Assembly: GCA_009712635.1 (NCBI GenBank)
Contig: WASS01000029.1
Span: 355,276 to 419,275 of the forward strand
Source: Hungatella sp.
GTDB taxonomy: Bacteria; Bacillota; Clostridia; Lachnospirales; Lachnospiraceae
Length of the DNA stretch: 64,000 nt
Direction: 5' to 3'
Part shown: piece after piece, positions 25,473 through 35,350 of the stretch
Position numbering within the stretch: the first letter of the stretch is position 1
Layout: every line of letters begins with the position of its first letter
Notes under the pieces: generated by a model
What the model was told of the DNA's origin: nothing
The model's input: the letters and a program-made list of their open reading frames with translations, nothing else
The model's database searches: none
Position numbers and translations under genes: made by a program

Positions 25473-26167
25473 TGAAACATCTGGCTTTTTATATCCCACT
25501 GCATTATCCGGACAAAGAACGTTTTTTTGAAATTCTTCAGCTGCTTGATGAAGAAGGGGCGGGGTATGTGGAGATTGGGATACCTGTTTCAGATCCTTAT
25601 ATGGATGGGGAGATTATCCGTGAAACAAACAAAGTGATACTGAAGCATGGGTTAACCGGGGAAGACATTGCAGTTTCGTTAAAGGAGATTCGCAGCCGTT
25701 TTGGTTTTAAAGTTGTTATTATGACATATCAGGAAGGTGTGGAACGCTTTTCGCTTACCCACATTCCACATGAGTTATATGATGGTTTTATCTGTGTCAA
25801 TGGCGATTATCCGCCGGAGATACTTCATGATCCAATCAAAGTACTCAATCAGTCAAAAAGTAATGCTGATCTGAAACAGGAATTAGAACACAATCATCTG
25901 TTTGCCTATGTGGTATCGGGAGAAGGAAAAACAGGCTCTTTTGATAAACTTCCCGATCAATATATCGAAGTAGTAAAAAGAGTGAAATCGTTCACTTCCA
26001 TTCCCGCATTTGTAGGTTTTGGTATTAAATCTGCCTCTGATGTAGAAACGGTGATGAAAAATGGTGCAGACGGTGCCATTATCGGAACCGAATTTATCCG
26101 CCGTTATCAGCAGGGAGGATTTGATGCATTAAAAAGCTACATAGACGAACTGAAAAGAACGCATTAA
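25472..26167 (+). CDS. Stand-alone TrpA-like TIM-barrel protein in a PTS operon
   Basis: 231 residues, about 30 shorter than tryptophan synthase alpha chains. The TrpA signature is clear: YVEIGIPVSDPYMDGEII keeps both catalytic acids with the same spacing as E49 and D60 of the enterobacterial enzyme (here E34 and D45), and the phosphate-binding half GFGIKSASDVE...GADGAIIGTEF is present. There is no trpB or other trp gene. ATG 25472 shares a base with the EIIC stop (TAATG), so it is coupled to sugar import. I infer a retro-aldol-type lyase or epimerase acting on the phosphorylated sugar, in the place where UlaD stands in ascorbate operons. It is not likely a tryptophan enzyme. Confidence 0.8.
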   Translation: MKHLAFYIPLHYPDKERFFEILQLLDEEGAGYVEIGIPVSDPYMDGEIIRETNKVILKHGLTGEDIAVSLKEIRSRFGFKVVIMTYQEGVERFSLTHIPHELYDGFICVNGDYPPEILHDPIKVLNQSKSNADLKQELEHNHLFAYVVSGEGKTGSFDKLPDQYIEVVKRVKSFTSIPAFVGFGIKSASDVETVMKNGADGAIIGTEFIRRYQQGGFDALKSYIDELKRTH

Positions 26168-26191
26168 AACAGGGGAGTTTTAATAGAATCT

Positions 26192-26227
26192 GCAGAAGCC
26201 TGACTTAACTTACAGTCAGGCTTCTGC
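26192..26227. terminator. Bidirectional terminator
   Basis: GCAGAAGCCTGACT (26192-26205) pairs perfectly with AGTCAGGCTTCTGC (26214-26227), loop 8 bases, followed by TTTTG on the plus strand. The 3' end of the convergent AraC gene lies inside the right arm. Confidence 0.82.
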
Positions 26228-27457
26228 TTTTGTATTTTCTTTTTTTCCTGTGTGGATAAACTCCTTTACACCATAACAGTCCCTGTATTGTTTTAAGGTC
26301 ATGCCAGTCACTTCCTTAAACTGCTTTCCCAAGTGGCTCTGTGATGAAAATCCCAGATATGCCGATATCTCAATATAATGGTATTTGGAATAAATTAAAA
26401 GATTTTCAGCCAGCTTTATTTTTTCAACTCGAATGTAATCTGTAATAGGAATACCCTCCTCCTTTTTAAACAGATCGGAAAGATAGTTGGGGTTCATCTG
26501 AAGCTCCAGAGCCATATCTCCAATATTAATTTTCTCATGAAGGTGGGAAAAGATATAATCCTTGCACTCCTCAATGCGGGGATTTTTCTCTTTTTTCTGC
26601 GTTCCTTTCTGTTTTTCCTTTACTTCCTGTACCAGCCTGGCATACTCATATTCCGCACTGTTTTTAATATGAATCAGAGTTGCCATGTCATTGGATTCTT
26701 CTATTTTCATGATAAATATGTCACTGAGAGAAAATGAGATTTCCGGGCTTAAACCTCCCCGGATGGCAGCCCGGCTTGCCAGTGTAATAACCACAATACA
26801 GACATTTTTAAAGCTGCGCAGCCGGTCTTTTGCCAGTATTCCCAGCTGTCCGGTGTAGTCCTCCGCCCAGCTTTGCTCCAGCTGCCGGATATCTCCGTTC
26901 TCAATGCTGGAAAATTCCCTTACCTCCTGGTCATATGGGTTGTGTTTTTTCCCATTTTCATGATTCTCAAAGATCAATTCTGAAAAATTCTTCTGTATCT
27001 GCTCTTTCGTCAGCAAATCCACACAATTTTGTTTTATGATGTCACCCGCTGTGAGCATTACCTCGTGAAACAGGTTATAGATAAGGAGAACATCCCGCAG
27101 AAAATCATCAAAATCACAGATGCTCAGACTCTGGATCCAATTGGAGTCAATATCAACACCCTGTATGCTGCGGTTAATATTTACCTGCGTATGAAAGCCC
27201 ACTGGCCCAATCACGTAAATCATGTCCTGAGCAGGAACTGCTGCATATATGATATTGCCGTTGACAGAGGTAAGTGTGAGAGAAGGTTCTGATTTCATCT
27301 CAAGTACGGCGTCCCTGACTTTGGGGGAGAAAAAAGGTAGATCAGAAAAGTCCTTTCGTGCACATACAGCCTCCCCGGGATTTTTATCCATAGTATAGGA
27401 TTTTACAAAAGTATGAAGATGATAGGAAATGTGTTTCATGAAATAATTTGTAATCAT
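26216..27457 (-). CDS. AraC family transcriptional regulator (long form)
   Basis: 413 residues. The C-terminal 100 residues are the AraC double helix-turn-helix (INIGDMALELQMNPNYLSDLF, and IEISAYLGFSSQSHLGKQFKEVTGMTLKQYRD). The 300-residue N-terminal part has no family I can name; it includes a sensor-like strand region (LTLTSVNGNIIYAAVPAQDM) and a helical middle. It is divergent from the GH5 gene, 113 bp away, and is the likely activator of the GH5-GPH-GH42-GH43 operon. AAAGGAG precedes the ATG. Confidence 0.86.
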   Translation of the reverse strand: MITNYFMKHISYHLHTFVKSYTMDKNPGEAVCARKDFSDLPFFSPKVRDAVLEMKSEPSLTLTSVNGNIIYAAVPAQDMIYVIGPVGFHTQVNINRSIQGVDIDSNWIQSLSICDFDDFLRDVLLIYNLFHEVMLTAGDIIKQNCVDLLTKEQIQKNFSELIFENHENGKKHNPYDQEVREFSSIENGDIRQLEQSWAEDYTGQLGILAKDRLRSFKNVCIVVITLASRAAIRGGLSPEISFSLSDIFIMKIEESNDMATLIHIKNSAEYEYARLVQEVKEKQKGTQKKEKNPRIEECKDYIFSHLHEKINIGDMALELQMNPNYLSDLFKKEEGIPITDYIRVEKIKLAENLLIYSKYHYIEISAYLGFSSQSHLGKQFKEVTGMTLKQYRDCYGVKEFIHTGKKENTKAEA

Positions 27458-27570
27458 ACAAACTCCTTTATCTGAGAAATATGATAAAAAACTGTAAATA
27501 TTGATATAAGATCAGTATAACTTAATTTAAAATGAAAGCAACTAAAAAATGATACAACAAGGAGAATTAA

Positions 27571-28746
27571 ATGAAAGTGAATGGTGTAAATCTGGGAAAC
27601 TGGCTGGTATTGGAAAAATGGATGAGTCCCGGATTATTTGAAGGAACGGATGCAGCGGATGAATACTGGCTTCCCCGCAGTCTGACAAAAGAAGTTTATG
27701 ATGCCAGGATTCAAATACATCGCAGTGAATATATTACGGAGCGGGATTTTGTGACCATCAGATCCTGGGGCATGGATACCATACGTATTCCCGTTCCATA
27801 TTTTATTTTTGGTGACAGAGAGCCTTTTCTGGGCTGTATCAATGAACTTGATAAGGCATTTAACTGGGCCGAAAAGTATGGCCTTAAAATACTGATTGAT
27901 TTACATACGGCACCGGAAGGTCAGAACGGATTTGATAACGGAGGAATCAGCGGAGTATGCAAATGGGCTCAGAATCCCCAGGAGGTGGAGTTTGTACTGA
28001 CGGTTCTGGAACGCCTGGCAAAACGATATGGAACAAGGAGCGGGCTGTGGGGAATTGAGGTTCTCAATGAGCCGGCTACGGAAGCAATCTGGGAGTTTAT
28101 GAATGTGCAGAAGAGATATCCTCCCAAAGATGAGGCAATGGGAAAGGGAAGCTGTGGAATCCCCATTTCATTTATGAAACAGTTTTACCGGGAGGCCTAC
28201 AAAAGAATCAGAGCATATATGCCGGAGGAAAAGCATGTGGTCTTTCACGATGCATTTGACTTGTCCGGCTGGAAGGAATTCTTTGAACATGAAAACTTTC
28301 AAAACATCGTTCTGGATACCCATCAGTATCTGATGATGGCAGAAATGATGGGATGCGGTCAGAGCTTAATAGAATATCTGGATTATATTCAGACTCATTT
28401 TGCAAAAGAGATAGAGAATATACAGACATACGTACCGGTAATATGCGGAGAATGGTGTCTCTTTAATTCTCTGGCATGCGGCTGGGATACAAAAGGAGGT
28501 CAGACTGTCTTAAATGGTTTAGAGGGATCTGACAAAGAACTGAAATCTGCTGAAGAGAAAAAAGAAATCTATCAGGCTGTGGCAAAGGCCCAGCTGGATG
28601 CATGGAATAAGGGCTCTGGTCATTTTTACTGGAGTTATAAGCTTTTAACAGATACTGTCAACACCAGCGGGTGGAGCGGCTGGGACAGCTGGGATTTGGG
28701 AAGATGTGTGGATTTTGGCTGGTTTCCTGTAAAAAGTAAAATATAA
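27571..28746 (+). CDS. Glycoside hydrolase family 5, glucan exo-1,3-beta-glucosidase-like
   Basis: 391 residues with no signal peptide, so cytoplasmic. GH5 landmarks are VNLGNWLVLEKWM at the start, catalytic acid/base E167 (IEVLNEP) and nucleophile E295 (VICGEW). The opening and the GISGVCKWAQNP segment resemble the exo-1,3-beta-glucanase group. It would trim imported beta-gluco-oligosaccharides. It is the first gene of an operon with a GPH symporter, GH42 and GH43 genes. Confidence 0.84.
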   Translation: MKVNGVNLGNWLVLEKWMSPGLFEGTDAADEYWLPRSLTKEVYDARIQIHRSEYITERDFVTIRSWGMDTIRIPVPYFIFGDREPFLGCINELDKAFNWAEKYGLKILIDLHTAPEGQNGFDNGGISGVCKWAQNPQEVEFVLTVLERLAKRYGTRSGLWGIEVLNEPATEAIWEFMNVQKRYPPKDEAMGKGSCGIPISFMKQFYREAYKRIRAYMPEEKHVVFHDAFDLSGWKEFFEHENFQNIVLDTHQYLMMAEMMGCGQSLIEYLDYIQTHFAKEIENIQTYVPVICGEWCLFNSLACGWDTKGGQTVLNGLEGSDKELKSAEEKKEIYQAVAKAQLDAWNKGSGHFYWSYKLLTDTVNTSGWSGWDSWDLGRCVDFGWFPVKSKI

Positions 28747-28766
28747 TTCAGAAAAGAGGAGAAGAT

Positions 28767-30152
28767 ATGAAACAGACAAATGCAAACGGAACGCTATCTT
28801 TTGTGGAGCGTTTTGGATATGGTATGGGAGATTACGCTGGAAATCTGGTTTATTCTGCAATCAGCGCATTCCTGCTGGTTTATTATACCAATGTGGTAGG
28901 GGCGAGTGCAGCGGCAGCGGCAGGGATTATAGCAGTATCGAAATTTTTGGATGGAATTTCAGATTTAGTCATGGGCTACATTGTAGACCATACCCACAGT
29001 AAATGGGGAAAAGCACGGCCATGGATTGCCAGACTCTGTGTGCCTCTTGCAGTCTGCACAGTTCTTATGTTTACCGTACCTCAAAGTCTGGAGGGAAAGG
29101 CGCAGCTGGTATACATGTTCCTGACATATAATCTGGTTTCCACCATTTTCTACACCGGAATCAATATTCCATATGCAACCATGCACGGTCTGATGACAAC
29201 CAACCAGTATGAAAGAGGACTTCTTGGAAATTTCCGCAATCTTTTGGCCACAGCAGGAACGATGACCATTAATACAGTTGTTTTAAAAATGACCGGTTAC
29301 TTTGGCGGTGGGGATAAGTACAGCCAGAGAGGCTGGACGGTTACCATGATTATTTTAATGATCCTGTTTATTGTAATCAACCTCTTTACATTTGCTGTAT
29401 GCAAAGAGCGTGTGGTGGATGAAAAATCAGAAGGAAATCAGGAAGAAAAAGTAACCTTTGCCAGGGGGATAAAAGGACTGCTGGTGAACAAATACTGGAT
29501 TCTGCTTGTAATAGCAATCTTTTCACTATATTTTATGATGTCCTGTTTCTTTGGATCTGCGGTTTATTTTGCACAGTACCGTCTGGGAGATGCCAACTAT
29601 TTTACACCTGTTTCCAACTTCCTGTCCATGTCCCAGATTATAACCTTATTCATTACACCGTTTCTGATGAAGAAGTTTACAAAGAAACAGCTGATGCTTA
29701 CAGGTCTTACGGTTGCAACCCTGGGATTTGCTTTAACAGGAATTTCTTATAACATAACCTTTATCAGTGCCATGTCAGTAATCAAGGGAATCGGCTTCGG
29801 ATTATCGGGAGCGTGTATGTTCGGGCTTTTGCAGGATGCCATTACATACGGGGAATGGTATAACGGATATGGCACAGCTGGAATGGGAAACGCGGCATCT
29901 TCCTTCTGTATGAAAGTTGGTTCAGGTATCGGAACAGCAGCACTTGGCTGGGTACTGGCAGCAGGCGGGTTCCATGCAGACAAGGCAGTGCAGAGTGGGG
30001 CATCCTTAGCAGCAATTGACTGGGCGTTTATCTGGATTCCGGCTCTTACCATGGGAATCGGGGTTGTCTGTCTCTTGTTATTTGATCTTGATAAAAAATA
30101 TGATAAGATAGTTTCAGATTTATCAGCAGGAAAACACAGATTGGAGAACTGA
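28767..30152 (+). CDS. GPH family sodium/cation:oligosaccharide symporter
   Basis: 461 residues with twelve predicted membrane helices. Glycoside-pentoside-hexuronide family marks are FGYGMGDYAGNLVY near the N-terminus, DGISDLVMGYIVD-H-KWGKARPW, and the conserved DAITYGEWYNGYGTAGMGNA. It imports a glycoside, here probably the oligosaccharide cleaved by the flanking GH5, GH42 and GH43 enzymes. The TGA stop shares a base with the next start (TGATG). Confidence 0.9.
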   Translation: MKQTNANGTLSFVERFGYGMGDYAGNLVYSAISAFLLVYYTNVVGASAAAAAGIIAVSKFLDGISDLVMGYIVDHTHSKWGKARPWIARLCVPLAVCTVLMFTVPQSLEGKAQLVYMFLTYNLVSTIFYTGINIPYATMHGLMTTNQYERGLLGNFRNLLATAGTMTINTVVLKMTGYFGGGDKYSQRGWTVTMIILMILFIVINLFTFAVCKERVVDEKSEGNQEEKVTFARGIKGLLVNKYWILLVIAIFSLYFMMSCFFGSAVYFAQYRLGDANYFTPVSNFLSMSQIITLFITPFLMKKFTKKQLMLTGLTVATLGFALTGISYNITFISAMSVIKGIGFGLSGACMFGLLQDAITYGEWYNGYGTAGMGNAASSFCMKVGSGIGTAALGWVLAAGGFHADKAVQSGASLAAIDWAFIWIPALTMGIGVVCLLLFDLDKKYDKIVSDLSAGKHRLEN

Positions 30153-32179
30153 TGAAAGAAAACACTGGATATCAAAGAAAAACTCTTTTGTTTGGAACTG
30201 CATATTACCCGGAATATATGCCTTATGACAGGGTGGAGACAGACTTATCCATGATGTGTGAAGCAGGGATGAACGTGGTTCGGATTGCGGAATCCACATG
30301 GAGTACTCTGGAGCCTTCCGATGGAATTTATGATTTCAGCTATATTGACCGGGTTCTGGAAGCTGCCGAAAAGAAGGGGATGGAGGTAATTATCGGTACG
30401 CCCACATACGCCATACCAAGCTGGCTGGAAAAAAAGGATAAGAGCATAATGGTAAAGACGAAAGCGGGCCAGGCTGTTTATGGGCGAAGACAGGCGATGG
30501 ATATTATGAATCCTTCCTACCGCTTTTATGGAGAACGGGTGATCCGCAGACTGCTTGAACATACCGCAGGTCATCCATGCGTTACAGGCTTTCAGATTGA
30601 CAATGAGACCAAGCATTATGGTACCTCATCAGAATTGGTGCAGACGCTGTTTGTGGAACATCTGCAGCAGAAGTTTATTACGACTGACCGGTTGAATGAA
30701 ACCTTCGGTCTTGCCTATTGGAGCAATTCCATCCATGACTGGAATGATTTTCCTGATATGAATGGCTGTATCAATGCTGGTTTATCCTGTGAATTTGAAC
30801 GTTTTAAGAGAAGTCTTGCAGCCGGATTTCTCTTATGGCAGTCGGAAATAGTAAAAGAATATAAAAGAGAAGATCAGTTTATTACCCACAATTTTGATTT
30901 CCAGTGGAAGAAATTCGGAGCAGATATCGCCCAGGATGGATATTCCTATGGTGTCCAGCCAGATATTAATCATTATGAAGCTGCAGCTGCAGTAACAATT
31001 GCCGGTACTGATATCTATCATCACACCCAGGATCAGCTGACCGGAGCAGAAATCGCTTTTGGCGGAGATTCCATACGCTCTTTAAAAGAAAGTAATTATC
31101 TGGTACTGGAATGTCAGGCTCAGGCGTTTAAATACTGGACGCCTTATCCTGGACAGTTAAAGCTGCATGCTTACAGCCATCTGGCAAGCGGAGCAGACGG
31201 AATCATGTATTGGAACTGGCATTCCATTCACAATGGATATGAAACCTACTGGAAAGGGCTTTTAAGCCATGATCTGTCAGTCAATCCCCCATACGTAGAG
31301 GCATGTGAGATCGGAAACCAGTGGAAAAAGAAGGGAAATAGTCTTCTGAATCTGAGAAAAGACAATAAAATTGCGCTGGTAGTTGACAATCAGTCCCTTC
31401 AAGCACTGGAATGGTTCCCTATAGACAGGGATTTAAGCTATAATGATGTGGTGAGATGGATGTATGACAGTCTTTATGAGTTAAATATGGAATGTGATGT
31501 AGTGGATGTCAACGGCCTGGATCCTTCTAAATACCAGATGATTGTGACACCTGCTCTGTATAGCATTACAGAAGATAAATGTAAGCAGTTAAAAGCATTC
31601 GTTTCCAACGGAGGAGTATTAGTCAGCACCTTTAAATCCTTTGTTTCCAATGAATATTTAAGCGTTTATCCGGACACACAGCCTCATCTGCTTCATGAAT
31701 GCTTCAAAATTCACTACAGCCAGTTTACGGAACCGGGAACTGCGAAAATAAAAGGCAGGCGGGTTCAGTACTTTGCAGAACTGCTTCATACAGACGGAGC
31801 CAGGGTACTGGCGTCCTATGAGCATAAATACTGGGGAGAGTATGCGGGAATTACCCAGGCAGATTACGATAAGGGCAGTACTTATTACATCGGCTGTTAT
31901 ACAGATAAGGACATTGTAAAAGAAATATTAAAGATGGCTGTAAAAGATGCAGGCCTTTCTGATTCCATCCCGGATGTATGCTTTCCGGTGATCATCCGCA
32001 GCGGAGTGAATCAGGATCATAAAAAAATTCACTATGTACTTCACTATTCAGAGGAGGAAACAACCATTATCTGCCCCTATGACCGGGTGAAAAATATATT
32101 AGACGGAAAAAGTTATAAGAAAGGAGACAGGATATCCCTGAAAGACTGGGATGCTGTCATTTTGGAGGAAGAAGGATGA
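30152..32179 (+). CDS. Glycoside hydrolase family 42 beta-galactosidase
   Basis: 675 residues, the standard GH42 size. N-terminal TIM barrel with GTAYYPEYMP, acid/base E152 (FQIDNETKHYG) and nucleophile E320 (YLVLECQAQ), followed by a trimerisation domain and a short C-terminal beta domain. It lacks a signal peptide. It would remove terminal beta-galactosyl (or, in some members, alpha-L-arabinopyranosyl) residues from imported oligosaccharides. Coupled by overlapping codons to the symporter before and the GH43 after. Confidence 0.9.
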   Translation: MKENTGYQRKTLLFGTAYYPEYMPYDRVETDLSMMCEAGMNVVRIAESTWSTLEPSDGIYDFSYIDRVLEAAEKKGMEVIIGTPTYAIPSWLEKKDKSIMVKTKAGQAVYGRRQAMDIMNPSYRFYGERVIRRLLEHTAGHPCVTGFQIDNETKHYGTSSELVQTLFVEHLQQKFITTDRLNETFGLAYWSNSIHDWNDFPDMNGCINAGLSCEFERFKRSLAAGFLLWQSEIVKEYKREDQFITHNFDFQWKKFGADIAQDGYSYGVQPDINHYEAAAAVTIAGTDIYHHTQDQLTGAEIAFGGDSIRSLKESNYLVLECQAQAFKYWTPYPGQLKLHAYSHLASGADGIMYWNWHSIHNGYETYWKGLLSHDLSVNPPYVEACEIGNQWKKKGNSLLNLRKDNKIALVVDNQSLQALEWFPIDRDLSYNDVVRWMYDSLYELNMECDVVDVNGLDPSKYQMIVTPALYSITEDKCKQLKAFVSNGGVLVSTFKSFVSNEYLSVYPDTQPHLLHECFKIHYSQFTEPGTAKIKGRRVQYFAELLHTDGARVLASYEHKYWGEYAGITQADYDKGSTYYIGCYTDKDIVKEILKMAVKDAGLSDSIPDVCFPVIIRSGVNQDHKKIHYVLHYSEEETTIICPYDRVKNILDGKSYKKGDRISLKDWDAVILEEEG

Positions 32180-33837
32180 ACGGACAGGATAAAATGATAA
32201 AAAACCCCATTCTACCGGGTTTTAATCCCGACCCATGTATTTGCAGAAAAGGGGATGATTATTATCTGGCAGTATCGACCTTTGAATGGTTTCCCGGAAT
32301 CCCCATATACCATTCAAAAGATTTAAAAAACTGGGAGTTGTATACCCATGTTCTCACAGACGATGAAACCGTTGATTTAAGAAAGCTTCCATCTGCAAAA
32401 GGTATCTGGGCTCCATGTCTCACGTACTGTGAAGAGGAAGATCTGTTTTATGTGATCTACGGAGTCATGAATTCCATGAATGCAAGATATTTTGATGTAA
32501 ATAATTATCTGATTACTGCAACCGATATCAGGGGACCCTGGAGTGAACCAGTATATCTTCATTCCTCCGGATTCGATGCCTCAATCCTTCATGATAACGG
32601 CAAAAAATATATTGTATCTCTGGAATGGGAGACCAGGGAAGGCTATGAAAAGCCTGGTGCAATCTGTATGGTGGAATACGATCCCGAAAAAAAAGAAATT
32701 ATTGGTTATCCCAAACGCATCTGGAACGGCGGAACGGACCGGGGCTGTATTGAAGCCCCCCATTTATACAAACGGGGAGACTATTATTACATCATGTGTG
32801 CGGAAGGGGGAACTGGCTATAATCATTGTGTAACCATGGGAAGATCCAAAGAAATCTGGGGACCATATGCAGCGGACCCAACGAATCCCATCGTAACCTC
32901 TGTTCCTGGTGAATCCAATGAGCGCCACGATCCGGATCATTTAAAACCAAGATATTATAATCCTGATTCCATCCTTCAGAAATCCGGTCACAGCAGTGTG
33001 GTGGATACCCAGAATGGGGAGACCTATCTGGTGCATTTATGTGCCCGGCCTTTTGTACCAGAACTGCGCTGCACTCTTGGAAGAGAAACGGCCATTCAGA
33101 AAATGATATGGACTGACGATCAGTGGCTGCGAATGGCCAGTGGAGGGAATTTAGCGGAAGTTCTGGTTGAAGCAAGTAACCTGCCTGAAGTACCGGTGAA
33201 GCAAATACCTGATTTTGATGATTTTAATGAAGAGGAACTGGGGCTGCAGTATTACGCACCCAGAATCATGCCTCAGCGTTTTGCCGATTTAAAAGCCCGT
33301 CCGGGCTATGTGCGGATTCGTGGTCAGGAATCACGGACATCCTTAAATCAGGTAAGCATTCTGGCGAGGAAGCTGACCTCTGTCTATGCAACCGTGACTA
33401 CAAAGATGGAATTTATCCCGGAAGTTCATCAGCACAGTGCCGGACTGATCTTATATTATGATAATATGAATTATATTAATTTAAGAAAATATTACAGTGA
33501 AACCCTGGGACAGAGTGCACTTTCCATTATCCACCTGGAGAACGGAGAGAAGACCGAATTTTTAAATACCAGGATACCGGTAAGTGATGATCCCATTTAT
33601 CTGAGGCTTACAATTGAGGGCCGGCAGTCTTACTTCTCCTGGTGTTATGACGGAGTGAATTATCAGAAGATCGGGCGTGTCTTTGATACCACCAGATTTT
33701 CTGATGAATACTGTAAGTACGGGGAATTTACCGGTACTATGGTAGGGTTAACCTGTGCGGACAGGGTAAAGCACAGTCATTATGCAGATTTCGACTTTTT
33801 TGAATATAGTGTGGAGAAGGACAGAGCGGTTGATTAA
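32176..33837 (+). CDS. Glycoside hydrolase family 43 beta-xylosidase/arabinofuranosidase
   Basis: 553 residues. Five-bladed propeller with the GH43 triad readable as D18 (GFNPDPCI), D134 (FDASILHD) and E193 (CIEAPHLY), plus a C-terminal beta-sandwich (about 340-550) as in two-domain beta-xylosidases. No signal peptide. It overlaps the GH42 gene by four bases (ATGA). Probably removes xylosyl or arabinosyl units from imported hemicellulose fragments; xylosidase and arabinofuranosidase activity cannot be told apart here. Confidence 0.9.
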   Translation: MNGQDKMIKNPILPGFNPDPCICRKGDDYYLAVSTFEWFPGIPIYHSKDLKNWELYTHVLTDDETVDLRKLPSAKGIWAPCLTYCEEEDLFYVIYGVMNSMNARYFDVNNYLITATDIRGPWSEPVYLHSSGFDASILHDNGKKYIVSLEWETREGYEKPGAICMVEYDPEKKEIIGYPKRIWNGGTDRGCIEAPHLYKRGDYYYIMCAEGGTGYNHCVTMGRSKEIWGPYAADPTNPIVTSVPGESNERHDPDHLKPRYYNPDSILQKSGHSSVVDTQNGETYLVHLCARPFVPELRCTLGRETAIQKMIWTDDQWLRMASGGNLAEVLVEASNLPEVPVKQIPDFDDFNEEELGLQYYAPRIMPQRFADLKARPGYVRIRGQESRTSLNQVSILARKLTSVYATVTTKMEFIPEVHQHSAGLILYYDNMNYINLRKYYSETLGQSALSIIHLENGEKTEFLNTRIPVSDDPIYLRLTIEGRQSYFSWCYDGVNYQKIGRVFDTTRFSDEYCKYGEFTGTMVGLTCADRVKHSHYADFDFFEYSVEKDRAVD

Positions 33838-33978
33838 GTTTTGCAGTATGTCAGACTGTTAAATGTAAAAAATGGATAAAACAGGTCAAAAAACAGAAAG
33901 AATATCCCCAATTTACCTGCTATACTCAGATCATACCGGATAAAAAACGGAAAAATCATGAGGATATGGGAGGTGCTT

Positions 33979-35349
33979 ATGGATAAGAAGGTATTACAGC
34001 AGTTAACTATGAAAGAGAAGGTTTCTTACGGTCTGGGTGACTGCGGTGCCAATGTAGCTGTTGCAATGTGCTCCACCTTTTTAACGGCATACTATACAGA
34101 TACGGTTGGCATCGCGGCTGCGGCTATCGGAACCATGATGCTGTTAACACGCATATTTGATGGAATAACAGATATTTTCATGGGAGTCATAGTGGACAGA
34201 ACCAGTACCAGATGGGGAAAGGCCAGACCTTGGCTGCTCTGGACTGCGCCGTTTATGGGTTTGGCCCTTGTTTTGTTGTTTCATGTACCTGGTGATTTAA
34301 GCAGCAGAGGAAAACTGATATATATCTATCTCACATACATATTTCAAAGCTGCATTGTGTATACAGCAAATAATCTGCCGTATAATGCACTGCTGTCCCG
34401 TATGACACTGAATGTCAATGATCGTGCTTCTGCAGCCTCCATCCGCTTTGTGATGACGCAGATTACCACTCTCATAATTAATGCGGTAACGGCAGGGTTA
34501 CTTGCTACTGTCGGCTGGTTTGCTTTATCTATCGTTTATGGTATTATAATCATGGTTTTACTGCTCATCTGCTTCTGGGGAGTAAAAGAGCACTTAGATG
34601 AAGACGCAGAAACCGGGTTGGTGAAAGTGGAGAGAGTACCCCTTCATTTAGCTCTTCCGGCTTTGTTGAAAAACAGATATTTTTATATTCAGACTTTGCT
34701 CTTCCTTTTTTTATATATTGCAATAGTCAGTACTGGATCAACTACATTTTATTTTTGCAACATTGTACTTGGAAATATAGGAATGATCACACTGATCAGT
34801 ATGGCAGCTACGATTCCGGCGATGATTGTAAATCTTATTATGCCCAAATTAGTTAAACTTTATGGAAAATGGAAACTGATGATATCAGGTTCTCTCCTGA
34901 TGATCATAGGCTATTTAATAATAGGAGCGGCAGCTTCCAATGTGACGGTTGTTTTGATCGGTGTGGCAGTAAAAGGATTTGGTATGGGGCCTATTATGTC
35001 TGGTCTTTTCGCGATGACGGCAGATGTAGTTGATTATGGGGAATGGAAGACTGGAATACGTTCGGAAGGACTTGTCAACAGCTGCACCTCCTTTGGCATG
35101 AAGGTTGGAATTGGCGTTGGATCTGCTGTCTGTACATGGATTATGGCAATTGGAGGTTATGTTGGGACTGCAGCTGTTCAATCCCCTTCAGCAGTGAATA
35201 TGATCCGTTTTGGATTTGGCTATAATGGTGCAATTATTTCGGGCATTTGTCTGATTCTTTGCGTTATGATGAATATAGACCGCTACATTGTCGAGATACA
35301 AAGGGATCTAGAGAAAAAGCGTGAAAATAATAGAAAAGCTGGTGAATAA
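33979..35349 (+). CDS. GPH family symporter (second copy)
   Basis: 456 residues with twelve membrane helices and the same GPH marks as the symporter upstream (YGLGDCGANVAVAM, DGITDIFMGVIVD-R, DVVDYGEWKTGIRSEGL). ATG 33979 is preferred since GGGAGG lies six bases before it. A likely promoter lies upstream (TATACT at about 33932), giving it a transcription start of its own after a 141-bp gap from the GH43 gene. It is followed immediately by an alpha/beta hydrolase and an AraC regulator and may import an acylated oligosaccharide. Confidence 0.88.
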   Translation: MDKKVLQQLTMKEKVSYGLGDCGANVAVAMCSTFLTAYYTDTVGIAAAAIGTMMLLTRIFDGITDIFMGVIVDRTSTRWGKARPWLLWTAPFMGLALVLLFHVPGDLSSRGKLIYIYLTYIFQSCIVYTANNLPYNALLSRMTLNVNDRASAASIRFVMTQITTLIINAVTAGLLATVGWFALSIVYGIIIMVLLLICFWGVKEHLDEDAETGLVKVERVPLHLALPALLKNRYFYIQTLLFLFLYIAIVSTGSTTFYFCNIVLGNIGMITLISMAATIPAMIVNLIMPKLVKLYGKWKLMISGSLLMIIGYLIIGAAASNVTVVLIGVAVKGFGMGPIMSGLFAMTADVVDYGEWKTGIRSEGLVNSCTSFGMKVGIGVGSAVCTWIMAIGGYVGTAAVQSPSAVNMIRFGFGYNGAIISGICLILCVMMNIDRYIVEIQRDLEKKRENNRKAGE

Positions 35350-35350
35350 A

